Translations under genes and position numbers: made by a program
Assembly: GCA_902806595.1 (NCBI GenBank)
Contig: CADCXC010000038.1
Location: 992,001 to 1,056,000 of the forward strand
DNA length: 64,000 nt
Direction: 5' to 3'
Source of the DNA: Pyrenopolyporus hunteri
Lineage: Eukaryota > Ascomycota > Sordariomycetes > Xylariales > Hypoxylaceae
The notes under the pieces: generated by a model
Told to the model about the DNA's origin: nothing
Database searches by the model: none
The model's input: the letters and a program-made list of their open reading frames with translations, nothing else
In this document: piece after piece, positions 13,564-23,507 of the stretch
Numbering within the stretch: the stretch's first letter is position 1
Layout: the number at the start of each line of letters is the position of its first letter

Positions 13564-15162
13564 TTATCGATCTCGTATTCCGATCGTGATGCCTCTATGA
13601 ATTCGATCCAGAGTCATGGCGGAGATGACGGCTGCGCCGATGCCACTGCCATCTTCTGCGCTGGTTATAACGATAGGGTCTTCTTTTCTATCTTCGGGCC
13701 AGTCGAGGATCTCGCCCAACGCCCCCGCCCACCGTGCCTTGAACTTGGGATGTTTGTTTGCGACCGTACCGTCCGCTGCGACATGGCCCGAGGTGATACC
13801 TTTCATTCGACATATGGCCGCAACGCCACAGGAGCAGAGCCTTGCACCTCTTATCGCGACAATTTCCGCCAGACGGCGGGCCACGCTTGTCTCTTCCAAC
13901 GTAACCGGAATGCCTAGGCACTTCTCCAGTGAAGTACGGGACGTCTCCAGGGGGTCGTCTTCTAAAGCCGACAAAAGTGAGGTGTCTATACTGTAAGGCT
14001 CATTCAATTTGGCGATCGCTCGGCCTGGAAAGATGAGTGCACTTTTATGAAGGTCGAGGACAATCAATCGAAAGATCTCGCCCAGATATAAACCTGCGCT
14101 CATCTTCTCAAAGGTTTGCTCGCCCGGCCTCGGGGATTCTCTGTCGATGGTTACGTCGTAACTCGTTCGAGGCAGCACGTGATGATCGTTATCGAAAGCT
14201 CCGTATTCGCAATTTATCGCCATCGGGGTGTCAGGCGGTAAAGAGGTCTTTAATTTAGGTATCGAGCCAACCGTTTCCACGTACGCCGCATTGCACCCGG
14301 TACCGAAGACGGCGCCGATCACCGTATCGGGATCTTTGTACGCCGAGGCAACCATAGCCCCAGTAGTGTCGTTAACGAGAGCCACCAATTCTAAGGGTAA
14401 GTTCTACGCTCCTATTAGCCGTCGTACGCTAACTCGGTAGGATGGCCTTCTCTTCTTACCCGCTTAGCCAGGGCATCTCGTAATTGGCCTGCGGCATCTT
14501 CGCCTTCAACACCGTCGATGTCGAATCCTTTGGTCCATGTTTTTAATATACCATGGTCAATGTAGTGCTGAGATGCCGGATAGGAGAAGCAGAAGCCCAA
14601 CGGCAGCCTGATCGCCTCTTTAGTCCACCGCATACAAGCAACGAGCGGTATACGTACCGGTCATCACGATTCTCCGCAAGCCGATTCTCTTCAATAAACC
14701 TTTCGAGAGTACCCGTGACGAAGTCCCATAGTTCCTGGGCGTCGCCGCTCTTTATTGACGCAGGAAGACGGCAGACGTCCTGTTTCGTTTCGATTTCCGA
14801 CCGCCGTCCCTTGAGCGCGATCCAGCACACACGTAGATTGGTCCCTCCTAAGTCTATCGTCACGTATTCGCCCGTCTCGTTGCCCGTTGGAAGTCCGAGA
14901 ACCCAGGTGACGTTCATAGACTATTTGTTGTTAATACCCACGGCACGAAGTAAAACTGAGCGTTGGCACGTACAAGGTTGGATGCTTCGTTCTCAAGGCC
15001 CTCCCGAAGCTCTTTTTCGAACTGTTCGCTTATTTGCTTGAGCTTCTTATCCGTAACATTAAATTCGTTCTCAATATCGGTAAGTCTTTCCTGTAAGCCC
15101 GGAGGGAGGTTCTCCAGGACGTCTGATTTCGTGACATCTCGAGCTTGGACTCCCTTAGCCAT
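13564..15162 (-). CDS. Hexokinase family sugar kinase
   Basis: The enzyme phosphorylates glucose or other hexoses with ATP at the entry to glycolysis in the cytosol. Four exons (15162-14974, 14920-14658, 14607-14460, 14403-13564) give 479 residues, the usual size for a fungal hexokinase (about 490). The introns are 53, 50 and 56 bp with GT...AG ends; the second has the branch site GGACTAAAG. Visible motifs are the phosphate loop DLGGTN (86-91), the hexokinase signature LPLGFCFSYP...WTKGF (from 152), the loop with the catalytic base VNDTTG (D212), GTGCNAAY and NCEYGAFDN. These key residues are intact, unlike the non-catalytic regulatory hexokinase-like proteins of Aspergillus, so activity is likely. 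Without splicing, the second and third exons look frameshifted. An AGGT-type repeat lies directly upstream of the start codon. The sugar preference (hexokinase or glucokinase) cannot be told. Confidence 0.93.
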
Positions 15163-16981
15163 ATTACCTAGGTACCCAGGTATCCGAATAATGCTAATGA
15201 TACCGATATTGTTCCCTAGAGAGTATCACTTTTCGAACAATGTAAGTAAAGCGTGGTGTTTATATAGGTACCTAGGTAGGTAGGTAGGTTGGTATGTAAA
15301 ATATTTTTTATAACATTGTACAAGTACCCACGTACCTGCACACGGGGAAGACCTTCATATGCGCTGGCAGCTACCTAATTGACGTAATTATTTTGATGAC
15401 GATCCCGGTTCTTGGATTAGTTAACCTACCTACAGTGAGCTGCAAAAAGAAACGTCAAATAGGATTTTCCACACCTATTTACACCTAAATCTTACCAACT
15501 TTAAACAATTGTTACGCACGATATTTATATATAAATAATATATAAATTTTTAGTATATTATAGATAATTGAGAAAATATTGCCTTAGCTTATTTATTTTA
15601 TTTCTTCCAATTAATGTAGTTATTTTATTTACATTCAAAGAAAAAAATGGCAAAAAAAACACTTAATTGTTAAGGAAATGACCTCTTTTACATACAAAAC
15701 ACCACTATCTTCAAAATGTAACTACTTTACCGCATTTTCCTACCACGTATAAAATTATAAAAAAAATTGTAAAAAAGCTAAAGTAATATTTTACCATTTA
15801 TTTATAAATTGGTAAATTTCTATATATTGTTTATATATAAATATTATATGTTGTTAGTGTTTAAACATGATGAGTTTAGGTTATAACAGACGTATTTGAC
15901 GTTTCTTTTTGCGGGCCACTGTACCTACCCACCTATCCTAGCAATAAGTAAGTAACTTAAGATTAGATCAGATACGCCGGTACCGATAAGTACTAGTTCC
16001 ACACTGATGTACCTACCTATTTACAGTTACCTATAATAATTTTGAATGATTGTTCATCGGACTCGCTTGATATATACAGGATCCTGCCTAAGGAGGTGTG
16101 TAAGTTAAATGAAATATTCGTAGGTAAAGTGTTCAGGGGGAGAAAATATTCACGTCGTATAAAGACGTCAAGTAAACGTCACATTCAGGATAGGTGGTAC
16201 CCACATACCCACGGGCGACGGGCTTTGCATTAGGCTGCCCCATTAGGTGCTTGGCAGCCTTAAATACCTGCACGTAAATGCATATTACCATATAAACACA
16301 GGTACCTCTTATACCTAAGCCTGAGGCTTAAATCGAAAATACTGGTATTTATATACCAACCTATCTCTCAGTATATGTATATTTCTACTAGGCGATGATA
16401 GGTAGCAGCCACCAAATCCCTGCGAAGGTATTTACGTAAGGGGCTGGTATTACGTATGTGGCCCTTATAAGCATTCCGTTTAGTCTCGTGACGTAATAAC
16501 GACTAATACCCACGCAGACATAATATAGGCACATCCTACATTAGATAGTACATGAATGTGGTACTTACACTTATACCTACCTGTCTACTTGTTAATACCT
16601 GGGTATGTATGGAATGTGGGTGTAAAGGTTGTGTAGTTTAAATGGACAATGGACGGGGATTAAGAAAGAGGCGGCAACGGATTCTGCCATAAATGAAGGA
16701 TTCTCCGGACGCGTACTTAATATAAACGGGCTATAGCTTTTCCATTATACCTACCTCTACCTAGATACCTACCTGTAGAAGTAACTAGGTATGAATGAAA
16801 GTAAATCTTACAGGGCGCTGCCCATTGCTTTACAAGCTACAATTACCTAATATATAGGTACCTAGGTACCTACCTAAGCACTCCTATCAGGTATATTACC
16901 CGGAGAGGGCGCCGTAAACGCATACCTACCTAGGTACCTACCCGGCAGGTACCCACTTATCGGGCTTGCCGGATTCGCATC
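15163..16981. other. Intergenic region containing a MITE-like element
   Basis: It holds ACCT/AGGT repeats next to both genes, the element at 15,433-15,921, and otherwise unremarkable sequence. A 63-codon ORF at 16,042-16,233 has no domain and is not supported as a gene. Confidence 0.65.
15433..15921. mobile_element. MITE-like element with CAGTG termini, Tc1/mariner type
   Basis: The two ends are inverted repeats of 29 bp with three mismatches. Both start CAGTG and share the block AAAAAGAAACGTCAAATA. The element is flanked on both sides by TA, the target duplication typical of Tc1/mariner transposons. The 489-bp interior is very AT-rich, has no ORF of note, and lacks the RIP signature because CpA and CpT are present. 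An internal inverted pair (TTTACCAT...TTGGTAAA, near 15,792-15,818) adds foldback potential. It is non-coding, so movement would depend on a transposase elsewhere. Confidence 0.85.
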
Positions 16982-18751
16982 CTACCACTTGGGCGGCGGC
17001 GGCAGCGCCGGCGCCGCCGCCAGCATCGTCAGATTACCGTAATATCCCGCCATTTGGAAAATCCCTTGGACGGATTCATTCACGTAAGCCTCGGGATTCA
17101 CTACACCTAGGTCCACGTGCTCGTTGAAAAGCCCCCGGAAGAACCCGTACTCAAAGTGCGTATGCATGAAACCGAAAGGGCCGCGGACGCGGAACTCATG
17201 AATCACGAAATTTGCGAGCGCAACCCATGATCCGTAATCAACAGCAGCCGGGGAAGCCCCTGCGTTCAGGAGTATAGAAACCGCGGGTAATAGCCGGATC
17301 GAGACAGCGTAGCTCAACGCCGTCATCGGACGGTCTGGAGCCATCTGTCCCCCATTCGGCGCGAGTCCAACCGGCAGCGCCTGATCTAGTATAAACACCC
17401 CTCTTCGGGTCCAATCCGAGACCATGATAGCAACAGCTCCTGTATTGCGATGCTGCATAGCTAAGATCAACCATTCGTGTGTGTTAAATCCGTAGTTGAC
17501 AATCCATGAAAAGCTAGGCAGGCCGTGCCTCCCGGCCCGAATCAGATCCAGTATCACGCTCCCCCTGTAGCCGATCGTGAGGTCTCGAACTTGTTGGCTA
17601 ATTGAAGGAGATGTTAATAACTGCTCATGCATATACCGCATGTAGGCGACCAAGAAATCAAAATTGATGTGGCGCAACACCGTTCGAGACGTCAGGTATG
17701 CCCGGTGCATTATCTCCACGGCGACGTCTTCCCATTGCTGATGAGTCTGTGCTAGCCGTTGCATTAGTGGCCCACTTAACATCCGGATCATTGCGATGGC
17801 ATTCTGTGTGTGCCTCCTTAAAAGCGCCCACTGGATGGGGTTGAACGCGTGGACTTCGGGGACGTCCCGCGGCAATGGGAAGATTTCGCCGGCTGTCGCG
17901 AAGGCAACGTCCATAATATACCGAACAAAGTTACTATTGTCTCTATCCGTTGTAGCTACCATCAGGAGTTCCCTCATCCCGCTCGTAACGAGTCGCTCCC
18001 TGTGAGGATTATCCGGCGTCATTAATATTCGGTCTAGCACGCCCGTGGTATATCTATCCATCCCGGCCCTCACCGCCGTCCCGAAAGTCGGGGAAAGGCC
18101 TCCGTTGGCTGTAATCGGCGCAGGAAAATGTCCGAAAGCGAGGAGGGCTAACGCACAATCCTCAATTCTGTTGCGTAAATCGATCGGCCGATTACCGTGG
18201 TGATAGAATTGGTCTATAGCATATTCAGTCGCGGTCAAGCACTCGTGAGGTCCTGCCGGGTCACAAGGAGGCGCATGTGCGAAGCCAGCAAGACTGCAGG
18301 TTGCGGGCGTCTTGGACACTGACCCAAATCTAACATCGGGGTTGAGTGTGGGATACGTGAGTAACTCGTTAACAGCCGCAACCCGACCTATCCGAACCGC
18401 GACATGTAGCGCGGGTTCCACCCTCCTGCGTTCAACGTAAAGACCATTAATTGCACCCTCCCGTAACGATTCTAATGCATCTGCGCAATGGCGAATTAAA
18501 TCCATGGGGGCATATTCCACCTCGATGGCGGAATTCAGTAACGGGACGGGGTCGCGGACGGCCGGGTTATGCCGGTAGCTTACTTGAGTATAGGCATCAG
18601 ACCGCGCAAGGTCGGCCTCTGGTATCGCTATAGCCAAGTTTATAAGAGCAACACGCGAGATGCGATAGGGGTCAAAATAAAGCTTCCTAGCTATTTCAAT
18701 GAGAATATCGAGTGGCCATTGGCGCCGTACCAGGTTCTCCACGTTATCCAT
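16982..18751 (-). CDS. Ankyrin-repeat-like protein with possible degenerate F-box
   Basis: A single uninterrupted frame encodes 589 residues. The N-terminus (about 10-40: WPLDILIEIARKLYFDPYRI) resembles a worn F-box-like helix. Ankyrin-like helix pairs are visible at about 112-140 (PALHVAVRIGRVAAVNELL) and again in the last quarter (MTALSYAVSIRLLPAVSILL followed by NAGASP). The protein ends in a proline-rich tail (LPPPPKW). Such proteins usually act as binding scaffolds; the partner is unknown. There is no signal peptide or clear membrane segment. It lies close to the RIP block, a setting where fast-evolving accessory genes are common. The F-box call is weak and the ankyrin call is moderate. 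Confidence 0.75.
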   Translation of the reverse strand: MDNVENLVRRQWPLDILIEIARKLYFDPYRISRVALINLAIAIPEADLARSDAYTQVSYRHNPAVRDPVPLLNSAIEVEYAPMDLIRHCADALESLREGAINGLYVERRRVEPALHVAVRIGRVAAVNELLTYPTLNPDVRFGSVSKTPATCSLAGFAHAPPCDPAGPHECLTATEYAIDQFYHHGNRPIDLRNRIEDCALALLAFGHFPAPITANGGLSPTFGTAVRAGMDRYTTGVLDRILMTPDNPHRERLVTSGMRELLMVATTDRDNSNFVRYIMDVAFATAGEIFPLPRDVPEVHAFNPIQWALLRRHTQNAIAMIRMLSGPLMQRLAQTHQQWEDVAVEIMHRAYLTSRTVLRHINFDFLVAYMRYMHEQLLTSPSISQQVRDLTIGYRGSVILDLIRAGRHGLPSFSWIVNYGFNTHEWLILAMQHRNTGAVAIMVSDWTRRGVFILDQALPVGLAPNGGQMAPDRPMTALSYAVSIRLLPAVSILLNAGASPAAVDYGSWVALANFVIHEFRVRGPFGFMHTHFEYGFFRGLFNEHVDLGVVNPEAYVNESVQGIFQMAGYYGNLTMLAAAPALPPPPKW

Positions 18752-19147
18752 GACTTCGGTTGGTGCTAAAATACCTTACGCTATGAAGTGTCGTGGCCGG
18801 ACTTTTATGGACTAATGGGATTGGATTCAATGGCTGGTAGACGATGTGACACGGAGGACTCTGAGGCAAGGGCTGGTATTGAAATACTTTTCCATAACAC
18901 CCAACAGTGATATTGTTCACAGAACATTGTCTTTCATTGTGGCATTATTATAAGACTAAGGATGTGGATTTGCTCGTTGCTTATCAACATCAATACGTGT
19001 ACGTAGATAATTACTGTTTATATTCGTATGGAATCGTTAAGAAATATAATTCGTGCTTATCCGGTCTCCTAAATATTATATACTAATATATGAATGGCAT
19101 GACGCGTGATATTAAGGACTGGGGCGAGATCTCGTTGATACTATGAA

Positions 19148-19268
19148 GAAGTAAAGAAGAAGAAAAGAAGAGAAAGCTAAACCGCGGTTTCATACATGCG
19201 CTCCGGCGGCGTAGCCGGCCGGAGCTTCGCTGCCGGTAGCCAAGCAGGGCTGGGCCACCGCACCGTAA
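19148..19268. repeat. GC-rich direct repeat, copy 1
   Basis: An AG-rich run (GAAGAAAAGAAGAGAAA) is followed by CCGCGGTT, a GCCGG-rich stretch, then GCAGGGCTGGGCCACCGCA. The same order of blocks recurs at 19,310-19,425, so the two are diverged copies of one roughly 120-bp unit. The nature of the unit is unknown. Confidence 0.55.
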
Positions 19269-19309
19269 CAATGAAGTTATAATCAAATTAATTAAAAATT
19301 ATTTTATGG

Positions 19310-19425
19310 GGAACAAAAGAAGAGAAAAATAAAACACGGATTTTCGAGCCGCGGTTCTATATAATCGCGCCGGCGCCTCGACGTAAGTTACCGGCAGGGC
19401 TGGGCTACCGCATCGAACCGTGACA
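19310..19425. repeat. GC-rich direct repeat, copy 2
   Basis: It shares with copy 1 an AG-rich start (AAAAGAAGAGAAAAAT), CCGCGGTTC and GGCAGGGCTGGGCTACCGCA. The copies are diverged, with differences mostly in the middle. No coding potential is seen. Confidence 0.55.
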
Positions 19426-21252
19426 TGCGTATTATAGATTCAACCTATTAAGCATGACCTTATCAAAAGAGTTTTAATGTGCGGACGTACTAATATTGAT
19501 GCCATTATGCCTGTTAAAAGTGCGTAAAAGTCCTTTGGGGATCCGCTAACACTTTCCACTGATATACCATCCGGAGTGGGTATGGAGGAAGATGGCAAGC
19601 AGAGACAAACATTACCTCTTAATTCGCTTATAAACTATAACATACTTGTCTCGGGACACGAAAACGGCCAGCCACTCCCGCCGTAGCAGGGGTCGGCATC
19701 CCGAACTCAAGCCTTAACAGGGTGTGACAGCGTCTGTATTATCGACTACAGGCATTTCATATCAATCACGTTAACTACCTAGGTGATAATCCTATTCAAC
19801 GTTACATACTATCATCTCCAATTTAAGATTTCAGTACATTTTACCACGGTGACTACGATAATAGACTTATCTAGGTACACTTTCAATCTATACACGGTTT
19901 CGATACCTACGTTAATAGCCGTTTAAAAGCGACAACGTCTTATAAAACAACAGTATATTATACTTGAAAAACTTCATACCTACCTATCTACTTAGGTATT
20001 AATGAATTTTCTTAACTGACGATTAATAAATCATCTTATAACATTATATAAAGCGTTGGAATATTTAAATAGGTTTCTTTCGGGATAGACATTCGTCCCC
20101 CGACCCGAGTACCCGCTTAGATGCAGATATATTATCGACGGGCATGTCCACGGGCAGGTTGACGTGTGCTACGACGCATGCACGTATATTATGTGTAATA
20201 TCGGGAACTAAATGTGCTGCTTGACTTGACACAATGCCTACACATTTTGGCGGGTTACACATATGCAAAGGATACATATTAGGATAACGACGACCCGATA
20301 TCACCCCTGATCATATGCCAAAAGTCATTTCATGAAGCATCCAGGTAAAAAACAACCGGACATCCCCAAGAAACGGCCTCTCCGTTGCACAGACGTCTTG
20401 CGCGCCATATCTCCGCCAAATATGTACGGACAGTTTGATGGTGTAAGTTGGAAAAGCCGCCATAGTATCTTGCTAGCCTCGTTCATTCGTATCTTCGAGT
20501 GACTCCCGGAGAGGGCTATTAGCTGGGGAGTGGCAATTCAAACCGAATAGAATGAATTGAGAGGTAGATTTCTATTTCTAGGCGTTCTGAACCGCTCCTT
20601 GGCCGCGTAGGGCAGATACACCCTAGGGTTATATTATCATACATTCTGCACCTTTGAATGGGTGACTGGGCTTAGGAATGGTTTTCGTGTGGCTTTGGTT
20701 CCAACAGCACCCCTGAGAGGGAGAGAAGCCAACCTATAGCTGATGCGAGGCTAGCCAACAAATCGTATTGTCATTTCGTAGACCCACTCACATTATCCAC
20801 GTAACGCAGAATGGTGCGCCTTATACCTATCTACCTCTCTAAGGTGGTATTGAGGTTTATGGTGTGTTGGTGCGGAGAGTATTTTTCATCGTTCACTTTT
20901 CTTTAGTTTCTCCTTTCTATCCTGATTCTTCTAAGTGTCTGTATGAAACTAGGAATTGTGTCTACGTTCCAGTCTAGAATGGTTGGCACGCAAGGCTAGG
21001 AGGATTGGAGTAACGTGATCCGATGAAACGTCGAATGTCGGTAAGAAAAAAAATTCTCGTGAGGTATCCTTTTACCTCTATGCGGGGGTTCCGGTATCAT
21101 GTTATAAATACGTAGGGCCGGAGCTGGCCTATATGAGCTCTTATAGGTCTAAAATATAAGTAGTCTGGTTCAAGACTTCGTTTGTCTTCTTACTTGGGGT
21201 CAAATTATCCTGTTTCGCTTAGCATAGTTCTTCAGATCAAAGCCAGTACAGA

Positions 21253-23036
21253 ATGGAGGGTATTCGAGTACTCATTCTCTATCTGGCTGTGCCGAGTATC
21301 ATATTTTCTGTCCTGCGTCAGATACTCACGTGGAGGGCAAGGTATGGCCGGGCAATGCGAAGCATTCCCGGGCCAAAACAATTTCCTATTGTCGGGAGAG
21401 TCCACGACCTAGACAGGTTTCGCATGTGGAAAAAGTTCAAGGAGTGGGCCGATGAATATGGGCCTATATATCGAACAAGCATGCTCGGACAGCGGTTCAT
21501 TATAATCTCAGATCAAAATATCGCCGAAGAACTTCTCATTAAAAGAGGGCACATCTATTCTGGACGTCCTCAAATTCGAGCCTTATTCGACCATAAGACC
21601 GGCCCTGGCTATGTTGCATTAATGGATAGACATGGTATGGGAGCTTCTTTCATCGATGACGTTTCTCTTGATCACTGATTTGCCAATCGCAAGAAACTTG
21701 GACTCGTCAACGGAAATGGGTCCACGCCGCAATGACTGACTTCCACCGATCTCATTTCTTTGGGGTAATCGAAAACGAGGTCAAAAGATACTTAGCAACG
21801 CTTCTTCTGGATCCTGCCAGGTTTCACGCCAACACACGAGAACATTGCGGGCGCATAATGAGTCGGCTAGCTTGGGACGATGCTGCCCAAGGGAGGGAAA
21901 ACGGTGACAGCGCTGACCGTACCCTGACGCAAATGTCGGTATCCGGGCCAATCGTCAATACCATAACGCCTTTATGGGCGATCCCTTGGCGGTTTAACCC
22001 ATGGAAGAAGTTCGAAAGGGCGCGCGAGGATCAGCAAAGAGCTTGGTGGCTTAATTCATTCCATACAGCGAAGCAGAGATTTCTTCACGGCGACCTGCCC
22101 GCCGACACCTGGTCCCACCGGTATTTCGCAGGGCTTCAGCAGCAAGGTAATTCTAACCTTGAACAGACTCACCAGGAAGAAGAATTCGCGAGCTGTATGC
22201 TAGGCTTCCAAAACCTTGTGGGCGTTGTGACGATTAGCGGACCGTTGCTATTCTTCCTGATGGCTATGATGCTGCATCCGGAATGGCAGAAGAAAGCCCA
22301 AGAGGAAATTGACAGAGTCTGCTGCGACCGTATGCCAACAACAGACGATATGGCCGAGTTGCCTACTGTTAGAGCGTGCTTGAAAGAAACACTTCGATGG
22401 CGGTCTGGTGTCCCTCTTGGTAAGCTTCTAATCCTCGAGAGGAACTATATTCCGCCTCACTCACATATTCCGTAGGTGTTCCTCATCAAGCCGAGCAAGA
22501 TGATGAGTTTAGGGGTGAGAAAATCGCAAAAGGGACAATCATATTAGCGTGCGAGTGGTGAGTAGTTTGCGGCTAAGTATGACGCGAACGGAGGGATTTT
22601 CCCTCAAGGCTAATCCAACCCTTATAGGAGTATGAATCGCGTCCCGGAGCGGTACCCGGATCCAGAGAATTATCGCCCCGAACGCTATCTTGAGGAAGGG
22701 TGGCCCACTTACCAAGAACCCCTTTCACGGTATCCCAATCTTCGTGAAGGAGTAGGTATGCACACGTTTGGGTGGGGTCGGAGGACTTGCCTAGGGCAGC
22801 ATATCGCAGACGACGAGATGTTTGTGACTGGAGCCGGTGTCCTATGGGCCTTTAATTTAAAGAGGAAGAGGTGCTCTATGACAGGCCGGATCGCGGAATT
22901 CGACAGCGAGGCCACTAACGCTCATGTTATCTTAGAGCCGTTGCCGTTTCCCTGCGACTTTCAGCCGCGGAGCGATAAAAGAGCCTCGCAGGTTCTTTCG
23001 CTGTACGCGGAGGCCCGGGGCCAGCTGAAGGCTTGA
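21253..23036 (+). CDS. Cytochrome P450 monooxygenase
   Basis: A haem monooxygenase, anchored by an N-terminal membrane helix (about residues 5-20) probably in the endoplasmic reticulum. Four exons (21253-21634, 21694-22419, 22476-22557, 22628-23036) give 532 residues, normal for the family. The introns are 59, 56 and 70 bp. Visible motifs: the hinge IPGPKQFPIVG, the C-helix WTRQRKW created by the first splice, K-helix ETLR (E359/R362), PERY (414-417) and the haem loop FGWGRRTCLG with ligand C451. The I-helix reads LVGVVTIS (about 302-309), so the usual acidic residue before the threonine is absent. It sits 471 bp upstream of a same-strand MFS transporter. The substrate cannot be inferred. Unspliced, it appears as three broken ORFs. 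Confidence 0.93.
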
Positions 23037-23507
23037 ATAAAAACCTACGTAGAATCTGAAGTTTGGAAAGGGTATATAACGGATTGGGATAGATCGTAAA
23101 TGTTGGATCGAGATTCGCATGTTAGATCCCGGGTTCTGGGATCTGACCTAATCGATAACTATTGCACAATATGTCTCCGATGCGACGTCCCACTGTGAAT
23201 AGCCTGTAAAGAGCTGGGCTAGGTAGCATGTAGGCTCCTATGGCAATGATGTGCTTTTCAAGAGACATTGCGTGCTTTGCCATTTCAACTTACCTTACAT
23301 AGGGACTTACGCAAAATTCGAAGCCTACGATTGCGATGCGCTTGGCTGCCTATACCAGCGAATAAAATCCATGGCTAATTTATATTTCTCTGCTTTTTTT
23401 TTCTATTCACCTCAATAATCCCAGAATTCCTCCCCCCTGCCATTAATTTATCATCTCACAATTCGAAAATATTTTGTTAATCGTACGGGACTACTCGTAA
23501 AGTAGAG
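23037..23507. other. Intergenic spacer between P450 and MFS genes
   Basis: This 471-bp gap between two same-strand genes presumably holds the P450 3' end and the transporter promoter. Pyrimidine-rich stretches near 23,390-23,445 precede the transporter start. No gene is seen. Confidence 0.5.

Larger units (their letters stand above)
18752..21252. other. Long intergenic region, gene-free
   Basis: No ORF with a recognisable domain was found. It contains two diverged direct copies of a GC-rich segment near 19,170-19,430, described separately, and a few ACCT/AGGT motifs near 19,975-20,000. The promoter of the downstream P450 gene must lie in its right part. Confidence 0.6.

Noticed and set aside
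13450..13996. Plus-strand frames of 126-155 codons
   Set aside because: They are antisense shadows of the hexokinase exon on the minus strand.
14608..14657. Frameshift (pseudogene) in the hexokinase gene
   Set aside because: A 50-bp GT-AG intron with a proper branch site restores the family sequence in frame.
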